A DNA stretch of 64,000 bases from JACPFJ01 sp036504875 (GTDB lineage: Bacteria > Desulfobacterota > Desulfuromonadia > Geobacterales > Pseudopelobacteraceae), in assembly GCA_036504875.1 (NCBI GenBank), contig DASXUK010000020.1:20165-84164 (forward strand). The letters are read 5' to 3'. Positions 8,334-16,838 of the stretch are shown piece by piece; the stretch's first letter is position 1, and each line of letters begins with the position of its first letter. The notes below the pieces were generated by a model. The model searched no databases and had not been told where the DNA came from. It saw only the letters and a program-made list of their open reading frames with translations. The position numbers and the translations under genes were made by a program.

Positions 8334-8954
8334 TCATAAATAAGGCAGCACGCCCTTGTTTTTCCTGACCCGGTAAAAGTGCAGCAGGCAGAGCAACAAG
8401 ATTGTCATCGGCACGATGGCGATATGCAGGGCATAGAAACGCATCAGCGTCAGGAGCTGACCAACCCCGTCCGGCACCAGCAGGCTTTGCAGCACTTTAC
8501 CGAATGGCACTGTCGTAATCAGTTCCATGCCGGTCTGGGTGGCCCAATAGGCTAATTGATCCATGGGGAGCAGATAGCCGCTATAGGCCTCGAATAGCGC
8601 CAGACACAAAATCAGCATGCCGATCACCCAGTTGAAACGGCGCTGGCGCTGATAGGCGCCGGTCAAAACCACCCGTAGAGTATGCAGAAAGATCAACACC
8701 AATAGGGCGTCAGAGGTCAGGCGATGCAGGCTGCGCAGGTATTTGCCGCCCCAGACCGAGTTCTCCAGAAAAAGGATCGAGTTGAAGGCCCGCTCCGGGG
8801 TGGGCTGGTAGTATACCAATAGCAGCATGCCGCTGATCAGCATGATCAGAAAGGCGGTGAAGGCCAATCCCCCCAGGCAGAGGGTGTAGCTGATGCGGAG
8901 GTTCTTCTCCAGCACGACACGCGGGAAAAGATGCTTCAGAAAGTCACTGATCAT
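8334..8954 (-). CDS. cytochrome b (b6-type N-terminal domain)
   Basis: This 206-residue protein has four predicted membrane helices. Two His pairs match the heme ligands of cytochrome b: LHRLTSD...FLHTLR with 13 residues between them, and ALHIAIV...LLHFYR with 14 residues between them, the b6-type spacing. It carries two b hemes across the membrane and forms the quinol-oxidising core with the subunit IV-like protein and the Rieske protein. Its ATG overlaps the Rieske stop as ATGA. Confidence 0.93.
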   Translation of the reverse strand: MISDFLKHLFPRVVLEKNLRISYTLCLGGLAFTAFLIMLISGMLLLVYYQPTPERAFNSILFLENSVWGGKYLRSLHRLTSDALLVLIFLHTLRVVLTGAYQRQRRFNWVIGMLILCLALFEAYSGYLLPMDQLAYWATQTGMELITTVPFGKVLQSLLVPDGVGQLLTLMRFYALHIAIVPMTILLLCLLHFYRVRKNKGVLPYL

Positions 8955-9349
8955 ACTGCATAGACCTCCACCATTCCCTGGCGCTCCTCAACCTTTAGCC
9001 TTTGTAACGGCCGGTCGGCCGGTCCCTGTAAAACCTGGCCCAAGGTGTCAAAGCGGCTGCCGTGGCAGGGACAGGTAATCTGCCCAGCGGTGACATTCAC
9101 GGTGCAGCCCAGATGCGTACAGATCAGGCTCACAGCATAAAAACCCTGCTCACCCCGAAACAGCGCCACACGCGCCTCGCGGTACACCAGCGCCCCTTCC
9201 GGCGGTATCTCGGACTTGGCAACACTGATCAGCACCTGGCGCGGTTGACTCAGGCGAGGCGTCAAATAGCGCCAGAGCAGCCCTCCCCCGCCGAAAAACA
9301 TGATCAGGGTTGTGAGGAAGTTTCGACGTGATTTAGAAACTGTTTCCAT
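8951..9349 (-). CDS. Rieske iron-sulfur protein
   Basis: This 132-residue protein has a Tat-like N-terminus (SRRNFLTT, then one hydrophobic helix) that may stay as a membrane anchor. The [2Fe-2S] ligands are in CTHLGC and CPCHGS. It moves electrons from quinol oxidation to a periplasmic cytochrome. The start at 9349 lies 46 bases inside the end of the decaheme gene. A later start would lose the twin-arginine motif, so the overlap seems real. Confidence 0.93.
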   Translation of the reverse strand: METVSKSRRNFLTTLIMFFGGGGLLWRYLTPRLSQPRQVLISVAKSEIPPEGALVYREARVALFRGEQGFYAVSLICTHLGCTVNVTAGQITCPCHGSRFDTLGQVLQGPADRPLQRLKVEERQGMVEVYAV

Positions 9350-10599
9350 TTTTCTACGTACGCCCTTGTGTAGGCGCCCCTTTTGGTGCTCATGACCTGA
9401 TAACGGTAAGCCGCCATAAATTCGCCATTGATAATTTTTTGACCCTTTTGGTCCCAGAATGACTCCAGGGTCAGGCCATCCTTTTGCAACTGATAGATCC
9501 GTCGAGCTTCCGGTTCCAACAAAAACCGGCGCGGACTATCGTGACACCCTTCACAGGTCACTGTCCCGCGCTGGATGGTATGAGGAAAAAAAGCGCGCCA
9601 TTCCGCGGCCAGAAGGGTGTTTTCGGGCCCGCCATTACGGGCGGAACGGATATCGGTGTAATAGGCGATGAACTGCGGCCGGATCGGGCTGATCCGTCCG
9701 GCCCGATTGATACCCAAAGGCGGAGCATCCTGTTTCTTCAGATATGCACTGGCCAGATATTCGGCACTGCTACCCGGCTTAAGTTCAAAATCCTCCTTCA
9801 ATTCCAAATCCCGAAAACGGAGGTAAAAGCTACCGTACTCCTGCGGCGCCCAGGCCGCGTGGCAAGCATAACACTCCAGCCGTTCCAGGTGGGCTGAAAT
9901 GCGATGTTCAATTACGCTCGGACTAGGGTTATGGCAGTCGCGGCACCCTTTGGATGACTTCCGTCCGAGTGCCAGGCTGGCCATGGAGTGGCATGCTCCG
10001 CAGGTCATTCCGGCCTGGTAATGAACATCCGGCAGCATCTTCAGGAAGGTCTCACCATTGATTGCGAGGCCCCGCTGATAGCGCATATTATCCTCACGCG
10101 GCGCCCGCCCCGAATAGTCCCAGCCGGTGAAGTACCCCTTATGGCAGGTTTGGCAATCGTCAACTTTGGGAAGCGAGATGGCGTGGCCCGCACCGTGGCA
10201 GTCCAGACAACCTTGTACATGACAGGAATCACAGTTCTTGCCCCAAAAACCGCTGTCCATCCTGGCATAACTGCGCTGTACGAACTGTTGCTCAGCATTG
10301 CGGGTGGTCATGGCATGGTCGAAGATCCGCTCGTGGCCCCGATGACAGGCAACGCAGCCGAACGCACGATTTATGACAGCAGCCGGGTCTCCGACCGTGT
10401 TGCTCTCTTGTAGATGGCAGGCCAGACAAGGCAGACTAGCATGGACGCCGCTCTGTTCGATCCTGTGGCAGTCCCGGCAGTTTTCCGCAGCGGCAGTAAC
10501 CGTTCCCGGTTTAAGGAGCCAACAGGCGACGATGAAGAGCATCATCCAGCGCACGATAATCCAGTCCTTTCCGATAAATCGGGTCTTGGGGTCTGACAT
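9304..10599 (-). CDS. decaheme c-type cytochrome
   Basis: This 431-residue protein has an N-terminal hydrophobic segment (residues 18-37) that acts as a signal peptide or anchor. I count ten CXXCH motifs: CRDCH, CLACH, CVACH, CDSCH, CLDCH, CQTCH, CGACH, CRDCH, CYACH and CEGCH. It lies between the dodecaheme gene and the Rieske gene and overlaps both (89 and 46 bases). An internal ATG at 10545 is possible but would still overlap. It probably receives electrons from the cytochrome b/Rieske core on the periplasmic side. Confidence 0.88.
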   Translation of the reverse strand: MSDPKTRFIGKDWIIVRWMMLFIVACWLLKPGTVTAAAENCRDCHRIEQSGVHASLPCLACHLQESNTVGDPAAVINRAFGCVACHRGHERIFDHAMTTRNAEQQFVQRSYARMDSGFWGKNCDSCHVQGCLDCHGAGHAISLPKVDDCQTCHKGYFTGWDYSGRAPREDNMRYQRGLAINGETFLKMLPDVHYQAGMTCGACHSMASLALGRKSSKGCRDCHNPSPSVIEHRISAHLERLECYACHAAWAPQEYGSFYLRFRDLELKEDFELKPGSSAEYLASAYLKKQDAPPLGINRAGRISPIRPQFIAYYTDIRSARNGGPENTLLAAEWRAFFPHTIQRGTVTCEGCHDSPRRFLLEPEARRIYQLQKDGLTLESFWDQKGQKIINGEFMAAYRYQVMSTKRGAYTRAYVEKWKQFLNHVETSSQP

Positions 10600-12373
10600 G
10601 GCAGGGCAGGCAGAGATTGACCGACAGAGCCCGCTTGATTTCCTTAGAGTTGAGAGGGCGGCTATTTTCGCGGGTGATGGCGGAATAGGCCCTGACTTTT
10701 CCTTTTTCCATGGTCAAAAAACTGTCCAATGGCTTGGTGGCGGAGCGTTCGCAGATCAGAGTCCCACGGATAGTGCCCCCCTCCAGGACATGTTGGCCAA
10801 ATCCCAGAAAGGCCGGGTTGCCGTGGCATTCCGCACATCCAATCGCCTTTTTTCCGGTATTGTGGGAATAAAATGGCGCAAAGCGCAACTGTTGTTTTCC
10901 CTTGAATTGTGCAACATACTCGGCCTTTGAGAGCGAGCCGTCCTGCTCGGCCACTGTGATAAAGGTCTGGCAGCCGGGCGTAACCGGCGAGATGCGGCCG
11001 CGCTGGTTGAGCGCCAGCGGAAATGGGTAGAGCATGCGGTAATCCTCCGTCTCGCTGAAGGCCCCCGGTGTTTCATCACCCTTTATGAAATCCATCCCGG
11101 TTTTCCGTTTATCGTAGGTGGTATGGCAACCGTAGCACTGCACCACGGTGCGGGAATGACAGCTGTAGCATTCCAGCCGTTGATGCCCGACAATCGTGTG
11201 CTCGGGAGTACCGGTGATCACCTTGCTGCGATGCAGCTTTCCGCTCCGTTTGCCAACAACCCAGACGGCATTGTCGCGGTAAAATACATTCGAATAACTG
11301 CGGCCTTTTGCGGTTTGGATCATCTTTGCACCAGAAACCATGGGCATACAATAGTTTCTGGATTCGCGCAAGGCCTCATCGTTCTCCCGGATGATCTCCC
11401 GGTAACGCGGCACTTCTGACAGGCCGCCGTGGCAATCCTCGCAGGCAATCTCGGACTGCAGGTACATATTCTTATAGGCATAGCCGTCGCCCATCACATC
11501 CCGGGAGGTGTGGCAGTCGATGCACTCCATCCCGGCCGTAAAATGGACGTCGGGGGTGATATGCGTCAGATTGCGGGCGCCGCTGACCATCTCCGGCCCA
11601 CCCTCCCCTCCGCGTGTTGGAACCAGGCTGTTATTGCCGTCGTACAGCCCCTGATAGGAGAAGGCGATCCGGCCGCTACGATTATGGCAGCGGGAGCAGG
11701 CCTGCACATCCGGCAGCGCCTGCATGGCGTGGCTGGCGGAATGGCCGCCCCTCCCTTTCATGGCAGCGTCACCACCCTGGTAGGTGCCGGTATCGTTCCA
11801 GGGGAAATGACAGGCGGCACAGCCTGAGGCATGACCGGCAGCATATACTCCGGCGGTTTCTGCGCCCACATGGCAGCGGGCGCAGAATTTGCGGTAAAGC
11901 TCACCAGAGAGATTATTCAGCTCCGACACCGGCCGGGGTGCAGCCGGCTTTCCTTCGGCATCAAAGCCCTTTTCACCGTGCGAGCTGTAGCTGAACCGGT
12001 CTTCACCCTCCCAGGTCAGCTGAATATTGCGGATCATACCGGCATTGGTGTACATCAGGCTGGATTGAACCCGTTCAAGTTGATAGGTATGACATTTTCC
12101 GCAGCTCTTCCTCCAAAAATCAGGAGCGGATGGATTAAGTGGTCCCAGCATGGTCTGGTGAGCACCGGCCTTGCCCTTTGCGTCAGAGCGCCCCTCATGG
12201 CAGGAGACACAATCCCCATGGCTGAGAGATGTCGATTCAATACCTCTATGACAGTTAATGCAGGTGGATGTTTGCGACGATGTCCAGCATCCTGAAATGA
12301 AAACTGAACTAAACCAGAAAAACAGAACGATTGTTAATCTGTGGTTCAGGCGATAGTGACCTGGTGTCGGCAT
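10511..12373 (-). CDS. dodecaheme c-type cytochrome lipoprotein
   Basis: I count twelve CXXCH motifs in this 620-residue protein, from CINCH just after the signal to CLPCH near the end. The N-terminus has a hydrophobic stretch ending in a lipobox (FISGC), so the mature protein is probably lipid-anchored, perhaps at the outer membrane. The ATG at 12373 gives a normal signal peptide; the longer frame to 12460 would start with TTG and add 29 residues. It is the first gene of the six-gene Rieske/cytochrome b operon. Confidence 0.88.
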   Translation of the reverse strand: MPTPGHYRLNHRLTIVLFFWFSSVFISGCWTSSQTSTCINCHRGIESTSLSHGDCVSCHEGRSDAKGKAGAHQTMLGPLNPSAPDFWRKSCGKCHTYQLERVQSSLMYTNAGMIRNIQLTWEGEDRFSYSSHGEKGFDAEGKPAAPRPVSELNNLSGELYRKFCARCHVGAETAGVYAAGHASGCAACHFPWNDTGTYQGGDAAMKGRGGHSASHAMQALPDVQACSRCHNRSGRIAFSYQGLYDGNNSLVPTRGGEGGPEMVSGARNLTHITPDVHFTAGMECIDCHTSRDVMGDGYAYKNMYLQSEIACEDCHGGLSEVPRYREIIRENDEALRESRNYCMPMVSGAKMIQTAKGRSYSNVFYRDNAVWVVGKRSGKLHRSKVITGTPEHTIVGHQRLECYSCHSRTVVQCYGCHTTYDKRKTGMDFIKGDETPGAFSETEDYRMLYPFPLALNQRGRISPVTPGCQTFITVAEQDGSLSKAEYVAQFKGKQQLRFAPFYSHNTGKKAIGCAECHGNPAFLGFGQHVLEGGTIRGTLICERSATKPLDSFLTMEKGKVRAYSAITRENSRPLNSKEIKRALSVNLCLPCHVRPQDPIYRKGLDYRALDDALHRRLLAP

Positions 12374-12465
12374 GTATGCGGGGACCTTTGCAGCTGATTG
12401 TGGACGGAATAACTCACGGAGCAGATTTATCTGAACAGCAAGTGCACTGACAGGATGCAAAAACT

Positions 12466-14109
12466 TCAGAGTTTGAATTGCCCGACGATCTGTTGCAGCT
12501 CCTTGGCCAGATCCGCCAGTCGCGAAGCCGAATCAGCTGTCATCTGAGAGCTGCCGGCGGTTTCCTGTACCACCTCGGTGATACGTTGCATGTTGCTGCT
12601 TATCTCAGTAGTTGTTGCGGTCTGCTCCTCTGCCGCAGTTGCAATCTGGTTGATCTGCCCGGTCACCTCGTTCACCTGTGCCAGGATCTCCTCAAGCGCC
12701 TGCCCCGAACGAGCGGCATCTTCAGTACCTCGGGCAACCTCGTGCACACCCTCCTCCATTGCAACTACAGCATTTTTTGTCTCACCCTGAATAGCCTTGA
12801 TCATTTCACCGATCTCTCGCGTGGCACGTGTGGTTCGCTCAGCAAGCGCCCGCACCTCATCGGCAACCACGGCAAAACCACGCCCCTGTTCTCCCGCCCG
12901 GGCCGCCTCAATGGCGGCGTTCAACGCCAATAAATTGGTCTGGTCAGCTATGTCCTCAATAGTCCCAATGATCTGTCCGATCTGATCTGAGCGAGCACCC
13001 AGATTCTCTACCGTGCGGGCACTTTCCTGTACCTTGCCGGCAATACGGGCCATGCCGTCAACAGTCTGCCGCACTACCACCGCGCCGCTGGTTGCGGTGT
13101 TACAAGCCTGATTAGCACTCCCTACCGCCATTGAGCAATTTGTCGCAATGTCATTGGATGTAGCGGCCATCTGCTCACCGGCAGTAGCCACGGTCGCCGC
13201 CTGAGCAGCAACATGCTCAGAACCGACTGCAATTTGTTTCGCATTTACCCGTAACTCTTCTGATGCCGATGTCAGAGCCTGTGAGCAGGATCTTACTTTC
13301 TCCATAGCTGCTTGGAGAGTGTCTGCGATTTCGTTGAAACTGATACCGATTATTCCCAACTCGTCACCGGATCTGATCTCCGCACGAACCAGCAAATTAC
13401 CGGAAGCCAGCTGTGCAGCTGTTTCCTTGAGCATAATCGATGATCGGCCAATTGATGTAACGATCATCAACCCGGCCGTTAAGCCGCAGACCAGTGCAAT
13501 AATAATGGAGCCGATGATCGTGTTTCGAAACAGGACATACTGTTGCTGGCTTTTCTCGTAGGCTGTCTTGGCAAGTTCTACCTCATGCAGCTGCAGGGCA
13601 TCCATGGCCTGGTTGGCTTTCTGAATGGTAGGATTAATAATATCAAAGGTAATGCGATACCCTTCGCGAAAGTCTCCGTCCAGTACGGCCTTGATTGCCG
13701 GCTCAAGCCCTTGGTTGATATAGGTGGCTCTATCCTTTTGAAAAACATCTGCCAGTTTCCGCGATTGGTCATCTTTGAGTTGGGCGCAGTATTCGGTCCA
13801 AAGTTGGTCAATTTCAGAGATATATTTTCTGGTTAGATCGGTATGGGCGCTGGTGGGGTGTTCATGAAGGCTGCTAAACTCATTTTTGGGATCATGCTGC
13901 AGGGCAAGCAACATCTGGATGCGATTGGCACGCATAAGACCGTCAATCTTGCTCAACAACCCGGCTTTCTTCATGTTGACCTGGAAGATCTTCTCCAGTT
14001 CACGATTGCTCTGGCGGAAGCCGGTCATCCCTATGATTCCAACGACCACCATTAGCAACAGCAGAAACAAGGTCGTGCCCAACAGCTTTGTTTTGATTGA
14101 CAGCCCCAT
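12466..14109 (-). CDS. methyl-accepting chemotaxis protein
   Basis: This 547-residue receptor has a first membrane helix (residues about 8-30), a periplasmic four-helix sensor region of about 160 residues, a second membrane helix near 195-215, a HAMP domain and a long cytoplasmic signalling coiled coil. The hairpin tip carries the conserved DQTNLLALNAAIEAARAGEQ. There is no CheR-binding pentapeptide at the end. The ATG at 14109 is preferred because GGAGGGG lies seven bases upstream. It lies upstream of the cytochrome operon on the same strand; the ligand is unknown, but sensing a respiratory substrate is plausible. Confidence 0.93.
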   Translation of the reverse strand: MGLSIKTKLLGTTLFLLLLMVVVGIIGMTGFRQSNRELEKIFQVNMKKAGLLSKIDGLMRANRIQMLLALQHDPKNEFSSLHEHPTSAHTDLTRKYISEIDQLWTEYCAQLKDDQSRKLADVFQKDRATYINQGLEPAIKAVLDGDFREGYRITFDIINPTIQKANQAMDALQLHEVELAKTAYEKSQQQYVLFRNTIIGSIIIALVCGLTAGLMIVTSIGRSSIMLKETAAQLASGNLLVRAEIRSGDELGIIGISFNEIADTLQAAMEKVRSCSQALTSASEELRVNAKQIAVGSEHVAAQAATVATAGEQMAATSNDIATNCSMAVGSANQACNTATSGAVVVRQTVDGMARIAGKVQESARTVENLGARSDQIGQIIGTIEDIADQTNLLALNAAIEAARAGEQGRGFAVVADEVRALAERTTRATREIGEMIKAIQGETKNAVVAMEEGVHEVARGTEDAARSGQALEEILAQVNEVTGQINQIATAAEEQTATTTEISSNMQRITEVVQETAGSSQMTADSASRLADLAKELQQIVGQFKL

Positions 14110-14187
14110 GCCTTGCCCCTCCATTATCAATCCGTAAAATAGCCCCTAATCTATTGAAATACACTATATCTGAAAATTTTGTCATCT

Positions 14188-14580
14188 CTAATTTAAAAAC
14201 CCTCTATTAACGCAATGTTTGCGGGCTGCAATTGAGGCATCCACTGCCTGCTGAACTGCAGGTGGTGATTCATTTTTTAAGTTTTCCTTTGTTGACACAA
14301 GGTGATGGACATATTGTTCAAAGGTCACCTCTTGCGGTAAAGCCTCAGCCAGACAACTACACATTTTTTTATTATCGGTGACTTGAACGCATTGCAGCTC
14401 TTTCTCCTCAGTCGCTCTTTTTTGCACCTTAAGTTCCCTTAGCTCCTGGATCTGTATCTCCAATAACCGGATTTTTTCTGCCAGATCCTCTTTAGATGCA
14501 GCCGCGCCGGTTGTTGCTAAAAATGAAATCATCAGCAAGGCTGTCAAAAGCGAATTACCAGCTACTTTTATAAATTTCAT
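14188..14580 (-). CDS. small secreted coiled-coil protein of unknown function
   Basis: This 130-residue protein has a signal peptide ending near GAAASKED. A Leu/Glu/Lys-rich coiled coil follows (residues about 30-60), then a region with four Cys (LQCVQ, MCSCL, KHCVN). I recognise no family. The Cys residues do not form a heme motif. It sits between the chemoreceptor and a Lys-rich secreted protein on the same strand. Confidence 0.65.
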   Translation of the reverse strand: MKFIKVAGNSLLTALLMISFLATTGAAASKEDLAEKIRLLEIQIQELRELKVQKRATEEKELQCVQVTDNKKMCSCLAEALPQEVTFEQYVHHLVSTKENLKNESPPAVQQAVDASIAARKHCVNRGFLN

Positions 14581-14601
14581 TGATCCCTCATTTAAGGTTT
14601 G

Positions 14602-14635
14602 AAAACAACAAGGGGAGGCAAAAGCCCCCCCCTTT
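14602..14635 (-). terminator. terminator after the Lys-rich peptide gene
   Basis: On the minus strand a G-rich arm (14624-14632) pairs with GCCTCCCC (14612-14619) around TTTT, followed by TTGTTGTTTT. Confidence 0.75.
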
Positions 14636-14652
14636 GGGTCAACTGCTGCTTA

Positions 14653-14877
14653 TTAGCAACCGGAAACTTCTTTTTTGCCTTTGGAAGCTGGTTTAGCCTC
14701 AACCTTTTTGTCATCTTTTTTAATCTTCTTGGTGCTCTTTTTATCCTTTTTAACATCTTTCTTTGTGTCTTTTGCGTCGACGGCCGCTTTTTCTTCTTTT
14801 TTCTCTTCAGCCAGAACTACCGTAGTAAAGCTTAATGCCATCAGTGCCGCTACCAACAGAGTCAGATTTCTTTTCAT
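14653..14877 (-). CDS. Lys-rich small secreted protein ending in Cys
   Basis: This 74-residue protein has a signal peptide (residues 1-23, ending VVLAEE) and a mature part made almost wholly of Lys, Asp, Glu and Ala with no hydrophobic core. It ends with VSGC. It is likely disordered. GGAGAA lies before the ATG. The function is unknown. A second secreted peptide in this block, at 22072, also ends in a lone Cys. Confidence 0.6.
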   Translation of the reverse strand: MKRNLTLLVAALMALSFTTVVLAEEKKEEKAAVDAKDTKKDVKKDKKSTKKIKKDDKKVEAKPASKGKKEVSGC

Positions 14878-14960
14878 GCAGTTCTCCTTTTTTTGTTGTG
14901 CCCGGGTGCGCCGGAATTAAAACTGTTCAATAATAAACTTATTAAGCTTTTTATCCAAGA

Positions 14961-15677
14961 TCAAAGTATGTAGTAAACATTTGGTTTTGTGCCCAACTCC
15001 TCTTTGTATCTGATAACATTCGGTTTTGCTATAAGCTTGGTTATCAGGGCCTGAGGGTCATTGATATCGCCGAAGTAAGTGGCATGCCCCAGGCAGGTGG
15101 TAGTGCAACGGGTTAACTCCCCTTTTTCTACCCGGTGAATGCAGAAGTGACACTTGCGGGCATTGCCGATGGGAGAATGCCAGTGCGACTTGCGTTTGAA
15201 ATTTTTGCCATATTCGCCTGAATTTTCTACCTCGTAGGTCTTGTCATGGAAATCGCCACTGAAATAGTGGCCGACATCCGCCGAGCGGGCACCATAAGGG
15301 CAGGCCACGATGCAGTAGCGGCAACCAATGCACTTCTTATAGTCGATCATGACCAGACCATCGTCACGCTTGTAGGTTGCCGTAACAGGGCAGACCGGCG
15401 TGCAGGTGGGCGAGTCGCACTGAAAACAGGGGCGTGGCAGGAACCGCATCGAAGTATTGGGGAACTCACCGATCTCATCTTCCTTGACCGGCCGGTAGTG
15501 AATATCAGGGGGGGTCAGGTTTTCCGACATGCAGCCAGTGGTACAGGCATGGCAGCCAATACATTTTTTTTGATCGATCGCCATGGCCCAGTGTCGATCC
15601 TTGCGCGGCTTCTTCAAGGCGCGCTGGAGATCGGCCTGCATGATTTCCAAAATGTCCTTATCGTCAACGTGTTCCAT
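14961..15677 (-). CDS. PsrB/SrrB-like four-cluster ferredoxin subunit
   Basis: This 238-residue protein has 16 Cys in four groups that fit four [4Fe-4S] clusters: CIGCHACTTGC, CFQCDSPTCTPVC, CIGCRYCIVAC and CHFC with RCTTTC. It passes electrons between the NrfD-type membrane subunit and the Mo catalytic subunit encoded directly upstream. The ATG at 15677 is used because GGGAG is eight bases before it; the frame to 15683 begins with TTG. No signal peptide is seen, so export would be together with the Tat-signal catalytic subunit. Confidence 0.9.
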   Translation of the reverse strand: MEHVDDKDILEIMQADLQRALKKPRKDRHWAMAIDQKKCIGCHACTTGCMSENLTPPDIHYRPVKEDEIGEFPNTSMRFLPRPCFQCDSPTCTPVCPVTATYKRDDGLVMIDYKKCIGCRYCIVACPYGARSADVGHYFSGDFHDKTYEVENSGEYGKNFKRKSHWHSPIGNARKCHFCIHRVEKGELTRCTTTCLGHATYFGDINDPQALITKLIAKPNVIRYKEELGTKPNVYYIL

Positions 15678-15679
15678 GT

Positions 15680-16837
15680 TCAATGCTCCCCCTTGGTGTT
15701 CCGGATGTCAAAAACGCCCGAACGTTCGAAAACGATGTACAATACAGCCACGAGCGAAGCAGACGCCACCACAACAAGATTTTCGTAAATTGATGGTATG
15801 TAATGCACAACTTCCGGCATATCATAGACCCTGAATACAGGAATTTTGAAGGCACCTACAACCAGATCATTTCGTGCTTTCAGCTGGGTACCCATGATAA
15901 AAAGCCCAACAAATATGAGCCAGTTGGCGCTCTTCCCTATTTTAAGCAGAATATAGGGGATGATGATGACGACCACAATGCCGAATAAGACACTGTTGAT
16001 CAGGGTGAGTGAAAACACCTCGGAACCCTCGAAATGAGCCGAAAGTCCTATCATCGTTCGCCAGAAGCTGATCAGAAGTGCCAGCCCCAGCCCGATCTTG
16101 AGTAATTTTACAAATGGAGCAAGATGGTAGTCCTCATCCAGCTTCTTCTGTTTGACGGTGACGCCGGCAATAATGGTTGTCAGGGAGCAGCCGGTCAGGA
16201 AGGCGATAAACAGGAAGTAGATCGGCATCAATGCACTGTAGTAGTAGACGCGCGAACTGACCGAGCCCAGCAAACTACCCAGGGTGCTATGGGTGAAGAT
16301 TGCGATGAAAAAGGCCCCCCACATGACCCTGTTGGAGTGTTTATTGGTCTGGATATTGATATATTCCCAGGTGATTGCAATCACGTAGCAGGTGTACCAG
16401 ATCGCCATCCAGAACATGGGAGACTTCGGGTTGGGGGATAAAAGGAAGTAGAACATGCGTTCAACATGCCCCATCTCGGTTGCCAGGGAAAAAAATGCCG
16501 CCACCGCAGTTACGATGCCCACAAAAATAATCCGCGATGCAAATGGTTTGTACTCTTTTTCAAAAAACACATGGCCGAAGAAGTTGACAAAGGTGCAGCC
16601 TGTGCTGAGTAGTGCAAAATAAACGTAGGTTGATATCTGCAGGCCCCAGGGGACCAGATTGGATGTGTTAATGGTGTGGGCATGTCCCTGGATGAAGATG
16701 GCAGCAATCGCGTAGAATCCGATCGCCAGTCCCAACAGGGAAGCATAAAGCGACAGGCCGGCTTTTCCTTTGGCTATATCTTGAACTGTTGAAATCAGCT
16801 TTTGTTTTTCGGGTATTAGAATTCCGAATAGTTGCAT
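15680..16837 (-). CDS. NrfD/PsrC-type quinol-interacting membrane subunit
   Basis: This 385-residue protein has about nine or ten predicted membrane helices and fits the NrfD/PsrC family. This family oxidises menaquinol at the periplasmic side and feeds the Fe-S subunit. It starts one base after the Mo subunit stop and ends two bases before the Fe-S subunit frame, a tight A-C-B order. Its size matches the anchoring subunits of polysulfide and selenite reductases. Confidence 0.9.
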   Translation of the reverse strand: MQLFGILIPEKQKLISTVQDIAKGKAGLSLYASLLGLAIGFYAIAAIFIQGHAHTINTSNLVPWGLQISTYVYFALLSTGCTFVNFFGHVFFEKEYKPFASRIIFVGIVTAVAAFFSLATEMGHVERMFYFLLSPNPKSPMFWMAIWYTCYVIAITWEYINIQTNKHSNRVMWGAFFIAIFTHSTLGSLLGSVSSRVYYYSALMPIYFLFIAFLTGCSLTTIIAGVTVKQKKLDEDYHLAPFVKLLKIGLGLALLISFWRTMIGLSAHFEGSEVFSLTLINSVLFGIVVVIIIPYILLKIGKSANWLIFVGLFIMGTQLKARNDLVVGAFKIPVFRVYDMPEVVHYIPSIYENLVVVASASLVAVLYIVFERSGVFDIRNTKGEH

Positions 16838-16838
16838 G

